From assembly GCF_000718025.1 (NCBI RefSeq), contig NZ_JODS01000017.1:167503-231502 (forward strand): a stretch of DNA of 64,000 bases, read 5' to 3'. This document shows, in pieces, positions 18,190 to 25,695 of this stretch. The DNA comes from Kitasatospora purpeofusca (GTDB lineage: Bacteria; Actinomycetota; Actinomycetes; Streptomycetales; Streptomycetaceae). Under the pieces are notes generated by a model. That model was given only the letters and a program-made list of their open reading frames with translations, did not search any database and was not told the DNA's origin. Positions within the stretch are counted from its first letter, which is position 1, and each line of letters starts with the position of its first letter. A program made the position numbers and the translations under genes.

Positions 18190-18206
18190 CCGGCGGACGA
18201 GCGGGC

Positions 18207-18227
18207 GGGCCCACCCGGAGTGGGCCC
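18207..18227 (+). terminator. Terminator after DUF302 gene
   Basis: An 8-bp stem GGGCCCAC/GTGGGCCC (18207-18214 with 18220-18227) has a 5-nt loop and is followed directly by TTTT. It lies just before the second CsoR-like motif, so the MMPL gene has its own promoter. Confidence 0.8.
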
Positions 18228-18245
18228 TTTTCTTCGCCCTTCCGG

Positions 18246-18261
18246 ATACCCCCACCCGTAT
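18246..18261 (+). promoter_or_regulatory. CsoR-related motif upstream of MMPL gene
   Basis: ATACCCCCACCCGTAT has the same left half as the DUF302 operator but an altered right half. The identical 16-mer, in the same orientation relative to its gene, occurs in front of the small Cys-rich gene (21235-21220). It lies 52 bp before the GTG start. Confidence 0.6.
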
Positions 18262-18313
18262 TTTTCGCCCCTCGGCCGCCGAGGACCGGCCGCCCAAGAA
18301 TTCGGAGCAACAC

Positions 18314-20497
18314 GTGAACCACCCGGACACCACCCTCGACCGGCCGCCCGCCGCAGCACCCGCCGGACCGCCCGCCTCCCCGGGACCGCTCGGCCGGCTC
18401 GGCCTCTGGTCGGCCCGGCACGCCAGGACGGTCCTGGCCGGCTGGCTGCTGGCCGTCCTCGCCCTCGGTGCCTTCGCCCCGCAGGTCACCACCGCGCTCT
18501 CCGGCGCCGGCTGGCAGGCAGACGGCTCCGAATCGGTGAAGGCCCGGCAGGTCGCCGAACAGCACTTCGGCGGCAACGCCTCCACCGCGCTGCAGATCGT
18601 CGTCACCGCCGACCGGCCGATCGACGATCCGGCCGTCCAGCAGGTCCTCGCGCGGGCGTCCGCGCTCGCCTCCGCCGACCCCCGGGTGTCCACCGTGCTC
18701 CCGCCCCAGCCGGGCGCCACCATCGGCCCGGACGGCCGGACCGCCGTACTGCTCGCCGGGGCGAAGGCCTCCCCCGACGACATGGTCCGCGCCGCCGACG
18801 ACCTCAAGGGCCCGCTGAACGCACTGTCCGGGGACGGCATCGACGTCCACGCCACCGGAGCCTCGGTGCTCTGGAGCGACTTCAACAAGGCCAACCACGA
18901 CGCCATGATGAAGTCCGAGATCATGTCCTGGCCCGTCACCCTGGCCATCCTGGTACTGGCCTTCGGATCACTGGTCGCCGCCGGACTGCCGCTGCTGCTC
19001 ACCCTCGCCGGGCTGGCCGCCTCCGCCGGGTCGCTGGTACTGATCGGCCACCTGTTCCCGGTCTCGGTCTGGGCGATGAACTTCGCGATGATGTTCGCCC
19101 TGGCCCTGGGCATCGACTACGCCCTGTTCCTGGTGGTCCGCTTCCGCGCCGCCCGTGCGCGCGGACGGGCCGACGCGGTCGCCGAGACCATGGACACCGC
19201 GGGCAAGGCCGTCCTGCTGTCCGGCGCGACGGTGCTGGTCAGCCTGTCGGCCGTGATGCTGGTGCCGTCGCCGGCGTTCAGGTCGATGGCCGGCGGCATC
19301 ATGCTCGCCGTCCTGTTCGTGCTCGCCGCCACCCTCACCCTGCTGCCCGCCGTCCTCGGCCGGCTCGGCCACCGTGTCGACGCCCTCGCGCTGCCGCGGC
19401 TGAACGCGGGCCCGCACCGGTCGGCGCGCTTCGCCGCCTGGGGCGAGCGGCTGTGGCGGCACCCGCTGCGCTACGGCGCCGGGGCACTCGTCGTCCTGGT
19501 CGCCCTCGCCGCGCCCGTGCTCGGACTGCGCACCGCGATGCCCTCGATCACCGTCGTCCCGGAGGACAGCAGCGCCCGCGCCGGGTACGCGGCGGTCCAG
19601 CAGGCCTTCGGCCCGGGTGCGCCCGGCACCCTGCAGATCCTCCTCCCGGCCGAGGCGGACACGGACACGGGTGCACCGGACCTCGCGCGGGCCGCCGCCC
19701 GGGTCGCGGCCATGCCCGGGATCGCCGGGGTGCTGCCGGCGCAGCCCGCCGCCGACGGCTCCGGCTGGTCGATGCTCCAGGCCGTCCCGACCGTGGACCC
19801 GTCGAGCCCCGACCTCGCGCGCACCGTCGACACCCTGCGGGCCGAGCTCCCCTCGGACGCCCTGGTCGGGGGCGCCGCGGTGGAGAACCTGGACCTCCAG
19901 CACCTGCTCACCGCGAAGACCCCGCTGGTGATCGGCGTGGTGATGGCCCTGGGCTTCCTGCTCCTGCTGGTCGCCCTGCGGGCCCCGCTGATCTCGGCCC
20001 TCGGCACGGCCGCCGGCCTGCTGTCCACCGGTGCGGCCTTCGGCGTGGCCCGGCTGGTCTTCCAGGACGGCCACGGCGCGGGCCTGCTCGGCTTCGCCCC
20101 GCAGGGGTTCCTCGACGGGTGGGCGCCGGTGTTCTTCTTCGCGATGATCTTCGCCATCGCGATGGACTACACCGTCTTCCTGCTCGCCTCCGCCAAGGAG
20201 CACTACGAACGCACCGGCGACCCGCGCGAGGCGATGGTCGGCGCCCTCGCGCACTCCGGCCGGGTGATCTTCGCGGCGGCGGGCGTCATGGTCGCGGTGT
20301 TCTTCACCTTCGCGCTCTCCGGTCCGCTGCCGCCGAAGGAGATGGGCATCGTCCTCGGGGTCGCCGTACTGCTGGACGCCGCCCTGGTCCGGCTGGTGCT
20401 GCTGCCGGTCCTGCTGCGGCTCGCCGGCACCGCAGCCTGGCACACCCCGGCCTGGCTCGACCGCGTCCTGCCGCGGATCTCCTTCTCGCACGACTGA
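18314..20497 (+). CDS. MMPL/RND-family membrane transporter
   Basis: This 727-aa protein has the two-fold RND layout of the MMPL family. There is one N-terminal helix, a periplasmic loop, and five clustered helices (about residues 195-345), then the same pattern repeated (one helix near 390, loop, and a cluster at about 540-720). The GTG start at 18314 has GGAGCAA upstream. Asp/Tyr pairs typical of the proton path are visible (LGIDYALFLVVR, AIAMDYTVFLLASAK). Promoter motifs of CsoR type suggest induction by copper or reactive sulfur, and the cargo is unknown. Confidence 0.92.
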   Translation: MNHPDTTLDRPPAAAPAGPPASPGPLGRLGLWSARHARTVLAGWLLAVLALGAFAPQVTTALSGAGWQADGSESVKARQVAEQHFGGNASTALQIVVTADRPIDDPAVQQVLARASALASADPRVSTVLPPQPGATIGPDGRTAVLLAGAKASPDDMVRAADDLKGPLNALSGDGIDVHATGASVLWSDFNKANHDAMMKSEIMSWPVTLAILVLAFGSLVAAGLPLLLTLAGLAASAGSLVLIGHLFPVSVWAMNFAMMFALALGIDYALFLVVRFRAARARGRADAVAETMDTAGKAVLLSGATVLVSLSAVMLVPSPAFRSMAGGIMLAVLFVLAATLTLLPAVLGRLGHRVDALALPRLNAGPHRSARFAAWGERLWRHPLRYGAGALVVLVALAAPVLGLRTAMPSITVVPEDSSARAGYAAVQQAFGPGAPGTLQILLPAEADTDTGAPDLARAAARVAAMPGIAGVLPAQPAADGSGWSMLQAVPTVDPSSPDLARTVDTLRAELPSDALVGGAAVENLDLQHLLTAKTPLVIGVVMALGFLLLLVALRAPLISALGTAAGLLSTGAAFGVARLVFQDGHGAGLLGFAPQGFLDGWAPVFFFAMIFAIAMDYTVFLLASAKEHYERTGDPREAMVGALAHSGRVIFAAAGVMVAVFFTFALSGPLPPKEMGIVLGVAVLLDAALVRLVLLPVLLRLAGTAAWHTPAWLDRVLPRISFSHD

Positions 20498-20502
20498 GCG
20501 GT

Positions 20503-20546
20503 GCCCTTCGGCGGCGGCCCGGACGGCCGGGCCGCCACCGAAGGGC
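20503..20546 (+). terminator. Terminator of MMPL gene
   Basis: An 18-bp stem with one mismatch (20503-20520 with 20529-20546) and an 8-nt loop lies 6 bp past the stop codon. It would also separate the gene from the convergent small membrane-peptide gene. Confidence 0.75.
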
Positions 20547-20713
20547 GGCGGGTAACGAACACCAAGCGGCGGCGGATCCTCGCCGGCAGGTCATCACGGC
20601 GAGCGGCAGGTCACCACGGCGAAGGTCTCCGCGCACCTCGGGACCTCGTTGGCGGCAGGTCCCCCGTTCGGGAGTGCGGCCACCAACGGCCCGATCGGTG
20701 CCCCGCGAGCCGC

Positions 20714-20878
20714 CTACTTCTGCAGAGGCGATCCGTCCAGCGCCTCGGACACGAACCAGCATTCGAGCGCGAAAATCAGGCCGAAGACCACCGCACAGGC
20801 GATCGCCGAGATGGTGAACTGCCCGACCACAGTCTTCGCGAACCGCTTCACACGCCGCCCCCACCATCCGTTCCGCAT
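20714..20878 (-). CDS. 54-aa membrane peptide, hypothetical
   Basis: A short frame with strong GC3 bias encodes a basic N-terminus (MRNGWWGRRVKRFAKTVVGQ) and one hydrophobic helix (TISAIACAVVFGLIFALECW), then a polar tail. A GGGAGG box lies about 14 bp upstream of the ATG. It is downstream of, and on the same strand as, the Cys-rich peptide gene at 21169. It may be part of the CsoR-marked island; no family is recognised. Confidence 0.5.
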   Translation of the reverse strand: MRNGWWGRRVKRFAKTVVGQFTISAIACAVVFGLIFALECWFVSEALDGSPLQK

Positions 20879-20989
20879 CGGCCACAGTGACGCCTCCCGC
20901 CCCCGGCCGGTTCCACCGTCGCCGAGCCGCTTCTCCCGCGCCGGGCGGCCGGGCGACCCCGATCGCCCGGCCGCCCGGCCGTGCCGCGC

Positions 20990-21169
20990 TCAGCGGCGGC
21001 CCAGGATCCTCGCCAGCAGGCCGCCGACGCCGCCACCACCGCCGCCCGTGCCCGGGGCGCAGGCGCAGCGGTCTGCCTTGGGGACTCCGGCCAGGACCTG
21101 GTCGACGTGCATGCCGCACCCCGCGTAACCGGCCTTGCCGCAGGTGCGGCACGTAGTTCGACGACACAT
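20990..21169 (-). CDS. 59-aa Cys-rich putative metal-binding protein
   Basis: A small protein begins MCRRTTCRTCGKAGYAGCGM, then HVDQVLAGVPKADRCACAPG, a Gly stretch and a basic end LLARILGRR. The C-x2-C-G ... GCG-x-HV ... RCxC pattern is that of a widespread small actinobacterial family that probably binds zinc or copper. The ATG at 21169 has GAGGAG upstream. Its promoter carries ATACCCCCACCCGTAT, identical to the motif before the MMPL gene, which supports shared metal or sulfur control. Confidence 0.8.
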   Translation of the reverse strand: MCRRTTCRTCGKAGYAGCGMHVDQVLAGVPKADRCACAPGTGGGGGGVGGLLARILGRR

Positions 21170-21219
21170 CTCGGGACTCCTCGGATCGGGTGGGGGAAGG
21201 TTCTCCCTCCGCCTCCAGG

Positions 21220-21235
21220 ATACGGGTGGGGGTAT
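21220..21235 (-). promoter_or_regulatory. CsoR-related motif upstream of Cys-rich peptide gene
   Basis: In gene sense the site reads ATACCCCCACCCGTAT, preceded by GGAAAA. The combined 14-mer GGAAAAATACCCCC is the same as at the DUF302 promoter, and TATCCT can serve as a -10. It lies 51 bp before the start codon. Confidence 0.65.
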
Positions 21236-21257
21236 TTTTCCGTCGTCGCCCCCCGGG

Positions 21258-21656
21258 TCAGGCGGTACCGACGAGGCGGAAGGCCAGGCAGACCACGGCC
21301 GTGCCGTCCTCGACCGGGGTGCCCAGGCGGCGCCAGTAGCCGCGATGCCCTTCGCGCCACTCCGCGAGCGAGGCGTCGCCCTCCCCCTCGGCCCGGGCGT
21401 GCTCCCAGGTCACCGCGCCGAAGGTGGTCACCTCCACGCCGGTGATCTCGATCTCGGCGACGAAGCCCCCGTCGTCGTCCACCAGTGCCAGCCGTTCACC
21501 GGGCAGCTCCAGTTCCTCCGACTCCTCGACGTACAGCGCGAGCAGGCCGGTGGTGGCGGTCTTCCGGCCCGCCAGGACAAGGGAGTTCAGCTCGGCGCGG
21601 ATGCCGCCCGGGGTGCCGAGCTCCATCGAGCGCATGCCGTTGACGCGGGGCCACAT
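21258..21656 (-). CDS. ASCH-domain protein
   Basis: This 132-aa protein is a single ASCH domain (PUA-like fold): IRAELNSLVLAGRKTATTGL with the family GRKTAT element, then LPGERLALVDDDG, VTWEHARAEGEGD and WREGHRGYW. ASCH proteins bind RNA or modified nucleosides; some are amidohydrolases for acetylcytidine. Which applies here cannot be read from sequence. The ATG at 21656 is preferred; an internal MRSMELG start about 7 codons later is possible. Confidence 0.88.
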   Translation of the reverse strand: MWPRVNGMRSMELGTPGGIRAELNSLVLAGRKTATTGLLALYVEESEELELPGERLALVDDDGGFVAEIEITGVEVTTFGAVTWEHARAEGEGDASLAEWREGHRGYWRRLGTPVEDGTAVVCLAFRLVGTA

Positions 21657-21930
21657 CCTGGCCGTCCCTTCCGTCGAGCACTCCCGGCACCCGGACTCCG
21701 GCCCGCGGACCGAAGCCGCGCAGTGGCGGTAACGGTCGATTTCGGTTCGATTACGGTGTGTCGCTTTGCTGACCGATTGGGCGGGAGTGTGGTGATTGAT
21801 CTTGTTGGCACCGGGGCGGAGCCGCTCTCATAATTCCAGCCAGACGCGTGTTGCGCGGCCAATGACGGCCGCCGAGGTGCCCGTGAGCGGCCGCGCGCGA
21901 AACCTTCTGCTCCTTTCCTGGGGGAACCCC

Positions 21931-22878
21931 TTGTCCGCGCACGATCACGTGCCGCCTGCCGCCGATCCGGCGCAGGCGTCCGCACCGGACCGATCCGCCG
22001 TCCCCGTCCCCGGCACGCCGCCCGAAGGGCCGGCCCACGCACCTGGCGCACCCGTTCCGGCGGCGCCGCCCGCCGGAACCCCGGACGCACCCGGCACCCC
22101 TGACGCCCCGGGCCGGAAGCTGCCGCGGGCCGTCGGCGTCGCGCTGGCGACCGTCGGCCTGCTCGCCGTGACGACGGTCAGCGCGACCGTGACGGTGGCC
22201 GTCGGCAAGCCGGACCACCGGCCGGCCGTCGCCGCCGCGACCGCCCCCGCGACGGCCACCACCTCGGCCGCCGGGACCGCGAGCACCGCGCCCACCGCCG
22301 CCGCCACGCCGACCACCGCTCCCCCGGCCGCGCCGGCACCCGCGCCCGTGCCCACGCCGACGAGCACCCTCAAGGGCACGGTCAGCAACGGGCGGCACGA
22401 CGGCGACCTCCAGTACTTCCTGCTCCCGATCCCCGAGGGCGGCGAGTCGTACGGCCCGGCCGACGGCATGCTGCTGACGGACAAGGACATGGGCGACCAG
22501 ATGGGCGGCGCCGAGGCCATCAAGGCGCTCAAGTCCTTCGGCTACAAGGACTCCGCCACCCGCACCTACCGCACGGCGGACGGCAAGGCCGAGGTCACCG
22601 TGACCCTGCTGCGCTTCTCGACCCCCGCCCGGGCCGCCGAGGTCGCCCGCAACTACACCCTGGACGGTCTCGACCCGATCGAGATCACCGGCGACCCGGC
22701 CGCCCACGGATACGTCGACAAGCCCAAGCAGCAGGCCTACACCGGCTCGATGAGCGGCATCTCCAGCCAGGGCGACGTGCAGTACATCATCGACGTCGAA
22801 GTGAAGGGCACCCCGGACAAGGCGCTGCTCAGCGAGCTGATGAAGCGCCAGCGCGACTGGCTGACCTCCGGTCGCTGA
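21931..22878 (+). CDS. Membrane-anchored extracytoplasmic protein, paralogue 1 of 4
   Basis: The protein (315 aa from the chosen TTG) has a Pro/Ala-rich cytoplasmic head, one membrane helix (about residues 65-90), an Ala/Thr/Pro stalk and a globular outer domain. That domain begins NGRHDGDLQYFLLPIPEG and ends in DWLTSGR. TTG at 21931 was chosen because GGGGGA lies 5 bp upstream; an ATG at 21862 lacks a ribosome site but cannot be excluded. The LLP-hydrophobic-P element recurs in the three genes downstream. Function unknown. Confidence 0.7.
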   Translation: MSAHDHVPPAADPAQASAPDRSAVPVPGTPPEGPAHAPGAPVPAAPPAGTPDAPGTPDAPGRKLPRAVGVALATVGLLAVTTVSATVTVAVGKPDHRPAVAAATAPATATTSAAGTASTAPTAAATPTTAPPAAPAPAPVPTPTSTLKGTVSNGRHDGDLQYFLLPIPEGGESYGPADGMLLTDKDMGDQMGGAEAIKALKSFGYKDSATRTYRTADGKAEVTVTLLRFSTPARAAEVARNYTLDGLDPIEITGDPAAHGYVDKPKQQAYTGSMSGISSQGDVQYIIDVEVKGTPDKALLSELMKRQRDWLTSGR

Positions 22879-22918
22879 GCCCCCCGGCCCTCCCCTTCCC
22901 CCTTCCTGGAGCACTCGC

Positions 22919-23752
22919 ATGACCACCGATCCCGTGGCGCCGTCGCCCGTCGACGCGCCACCGCCCACTCCGCCCGCCGGGGCGCCGGCCCTGCCGTCCG
23001 CCCCGCCGGAGGCCGCGCCGCTCGCGGCGATGCCGTCCGAGGACAGCCCCGCCGAGCCGCCCGCGCGCGGCCCGCGCCGCCCCCGCCCGGTCCTGCTGCT
23101 GGTCTCCGGGCTGGTGCTCGGCACCGTGGCCGGTGGCGGCGTCGGCTACGCGATCCAGGCGAACCGGCCGCCCACGCCGCTGCCGCCGGTCCAGGTCGCG
23201 CTGCCGTCCTACCCCGCCGGGGCGCTGGACCCGGCCGTGGCGGCCGCCGCCGCGCCCTCGCCGCTCGCCATCGACGGCGACCTGCGCAAGCTGCTGCTGA
23301 CCGCGCCGAGCGGCAGCAGTGCCTGGGACGACTACCCGGACACCCCGAGCTGGGTCACAGCCGGCGAGCTGGCCGAGCACGAGGGCAGGACCGCCGCCGT
23401 GTTCAAGCAGCTGAACACCCGCGGCTTCCGGCGCGCCGTGGAGATCGACTGGAAGCAGGGCGACCTCAAGGTCCGGGTCTCCCTGATCCAGTACACGGCC
23501 GACCGGGCCGCCGAGGCCGCCGCCCGTACGCTCGGCCGGCCCCTCGAACCGTTCGCGCCCGAGGCCAACGGCGGCTACGAGGTGGACTCCAAGGCGTCGT
23601 ACTGGGCCGAGACCACCGAGCCCTTCTACGGAGCCGACGCCGTCGCACAGCGCGGCACCGTCGTGATGGAGGTCAAGGTGTTCGGCACCCGACCGGTGTC
23701 CCCCGAGGTCCTCAAGGACCTCGCCAAGCGGCAGTGGGAGCGGCTGGTATGA
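22919..23752 (+). CDS. Membrane-anchored extracytoplasmic protein, paralogue 2 of 4
   Basis: This 277-aa protein has a Pro-rich head, one helix (PRPVLLLVSGLVLGTVAGGG) and an outer domain starting IDGDLRKLLLTAPSG. It lies 40 bp after paralogue 1, with CTGGAG before the ATG, and its stop overlaps the next start (ATGA). Later sequence shared in style with paralogue 1 includes VRVSLIQYTADRAAEAA compared with TVTLLRFSTPARAAEVA. The function is unknown. Confidence 0.85.
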   Translation: MTTDPVAPSPVDAPPPTPPAGAPALPSAPPEAAPLAAMPSEDSPAEPPARGPRRPRPVLLLVSGLVLGTVAGGGVGYAIQANRPPTPLPPVQVALPSYPAGALDPAVAAAAAPSPLAIDGDLRKLLLTAPSGSSAWDDYPDTPSWVTAGELAEHEGRTAAVFKQLNTRGFRRAVEIDWKQGDLKVRVSLIQYTADRAAEAAARTLGRPLEPFAPEANGGYEVDSKASYWAETTEPFYGADAVAQRGTVVMEVKVFGTRPVSPEVLKDLAKRQWERLV

Positions 23753-24603
23753 GCGACAGCGACGTCATCGTCCCCGGCGCCCCCGCCGTGACGACGCCCG
23801 AGGTCCCGGCAGTCCCGGACGTCCGGACCGCCCCTGCGTCCGACGTACCGCCCCCGCCCCGGCCCCCGCGCCGGCTGCTCCGCGCGGGTGGAGCGACCGT
23901 GGCCGCGGCCCTGGTCGGCGTGGTGATCGGGATCGGCATCATCGAGGTCCGCTACGACGACCCCACGCCCGCGACCGCCGCCGCGACACCGGTCTCCGCG
24001 CCCGCGCCCAGTGCCACGGCCACCCCGTTCGGCGCGAAGTCCAACGGCAACCACTTCGGCTCGCTGCGCGACCTGCTGCTGCCCGTCCCGGCGGGCTACA
24101 CGCTCGGCGCGGACGACGGCGGCTTCGGCAACGACGTCGAGCTGACGGGGGAGCAGCTGCTCGCCGCCGAGCTGGACGACGCGGTCCTGCCGATGCCCAA
24201 GGAGCAGCAGGACAGGCTCCGCAAGTACTGGAACGACCTGCACGTGAAGGCCGCCGGAGTGCGTACCTACACGACCCAGTCGGGCGAGCTGGCGATCAGC
24301 ATGAAGCTGCACCAGTTCAACCAGCAGGAGGTGCAGAAGCTGAACGAGTACACGGCGATCTTCACCGGTGAGACCGGCATCTTCCGCACCGGCCCCACCG
24401 TGCCCGGCCACGCCGAGGCGCACTGCTACCTGCTGCCGGCCCCGCCGTCCGCGCCGATCGACCGCCTGGAGTGCTCGGCCGCCGAGGGCGACCTCCTGGT
24501 CGTCATGGCGGTCGAGGGCGTGGCCCCGCTGCCCAAGGACCGGATCGTCGCCCTCCTGGCCCAGCAGCTCGACCGTCTCGCCATCCCGGGAGCGTCCGTA
24601 TGA
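23749..24603 (+). CDS. Membrane-anchored extracytoplasmic protein, paralogue 3 of 4
   Basis: This 284-aa protein has the same plan: Pro-rich head, one helix (TVAAALVGVVIGIGIIEV), stalk, and outer domain starting NGNHFGSLRDLLLPVPAGY. Two Cys (HCYLL and LECSA) could form a disulfide. Start and stop both overlap the neighbours by ATGA, which implies tightly coupled synthesis. The function is unknown. Confidence 0.85.
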   Translation: MSDSDVIVPGAPAVTTPEVPAVPDVRTAPASDVPPPPRPPRRLLRAGGATVAAALVGVVIGIGIIEVRYDDPTPATAAATPVSAPAPSATATPFGAKSNGNHFGSLRDLLLPVPAGYTLGADDGGFGNDVELTGEQLLAAELDDAVLPMPKEQQDRLRKYWNDLHVKAAGVRTYTTQSGELAISMKLHQFNQQEVQKLNEYTAIFTGETGIFRTGPTVPGHAEAHCYLLPAPPSAPIDRLECSAAEGDLLVVMAVEGVAPLPKDRIVALLAQQLDRLAIPGASV

Positions 24604-25574
24604 CCGACAGCACCACGCCGCAGGAAACCGCCGCCCCGGCGGAAGGTCCCGTCCTGCCCGAGGAGATCGACGGCCCTGCGGTCGGGGTGCCCTCCACCGG
24701 CACGCCGGCGGACGGCGAGCGGACGGCCCGCCGCGCCCGGCGTCGCCGTGCCGCCGTGCGGTGGGGTGCGGCCGTCGTGGTCTGCGCGCTGGCCGGCACG
24801 GGTACCGCGCTGGCCGTGACGGCACCGGAGCGCACCGACCTGCCCGGCCTGGCGACCCCGAAGGACGGCCGGTACACCTTCCCGGCCCTGGTGCTCCCGC
24901 AGCTGCCCTCCGGTCAGTCGGTACCGAGGGAGAGCAAGGGCCGGCACGCGGCCGACCTCCGTACCCTGCTGCTTCCGGTTCCCGTCGAGGCGGGCGGCTC
25001 ACTCGTACCTGCTGCCGCCCCGTCGGCCCCGGCTCCGGGCGCCAGCGGCTCGGCGTCCCCGTCCGCTCCGGGCTCCACGTCGGCCTCGCCGGCCGGCACC
25101 TCCTCGGCGTCCCCCGCTGCCCCGGTCGGCCCGACCCCGGCGGGACGGGTCTCCTGCGAGGCGATCACCGCCGACTGGAAGGACCCCGGCTCGCTGCGGG
25201 CGCTGCTGCTGCAGAACGCCTGCCGCGATGCCGCCGTCCGCGAGTGGACGGCCGCCGACGGCACCCGGACGCAGATCCGGCTGCTGTCCTTCGGCTCCCA
25301 GGCCGAGGCATGGCCGATGTTCGACAAGCTGCGGAGGACGGGCGAGCCCAAGGACTCCTCGGGCGGCGTGCGGACCGGTGACACCCAGGGCTGGGACACG
25401 GTGTTCGGCGTCGACCTCGCCACCCGCGAGGTGCCCGGCGCCCCGCCCGCCACCCGGATCGCCTTCCTCTCGGCGGGGAACGTCACGGGCGTGATCACGA
25501 TGACCAACCCCAAGGGCGTGCCCACCGCGGCCTTCCGGCAGGTGGTGACGCTCCAGTCCGACCTGCTGGCCTGA
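24600..25574 (+). CDS. Membrane-anchored extracytoplasmic protein, paralogue 4 of 4
   Basis: This 324-aa protein is built the same way: an acidic/Pro head, one helix (AAVVVCALAGTGTALAVT), an outer segment with SKGRHAADLRTLLLPVPVEA, then a Ser/Pro/Ala-rich insertion and a domain with two Cys (VSCEAIT, LLQNACRD). It overlaps paralogue 3 by ATGA and is followed by a strong terminator, so it closes the operon. The function is unknown. Confidence 0.85.
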   Translation: MTDSTTPQETAAPAEGPVLPEEIDGPAVGVPSTGTPADGERTARRARRRRAAVRWGAAVVVCALAGTGTALAVTAPERTDLPGLATPKDGRYTFPALVLPQLPSGQSVPRESKGRHAADLRTLLLPVPVEAGGSLVPAAAPSAPAPGASGSASPSAPGSTSASPAGTSSASPAAPVGPTPAGRVSCEAITADWKDPGSLRALLLQNACRDAAVREWTAADGTRTQIRLLSFGSQAEAWPMFDKLRRTGEPKDSSGGVRTGDTQGWDTVFGVDLATREVPGAPPATRIAFLSAGNVTGVITMTNPKGVPTAAFRQVVTLQSDLLA

Positions 25575-25610
25575 GCCGGACGGCGGACAGCGAACGGCGA
25601 CGAACGACGA

Positions 25611-25641
25611 ACGGACCGGGCGGAGTCACCGCCCGGTCCGT
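25611..25641 (+). terminator. Terminator of the four-paralogue operon
   Basis: A perfect 13-bp stem (25611-25623 with 25629-25641) with an AGTCA loop lies 37 bp after the last stop. It is followed by C-rich imperfect CCCCGTT repeats to about 25687. Confidence 0.85.
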
Positions 25642-25695
25642 CCACTCCCCCGTTCCCCCGCTCCCCCGTCCCCCCGTTCCCCCGTTACCGGGAGG

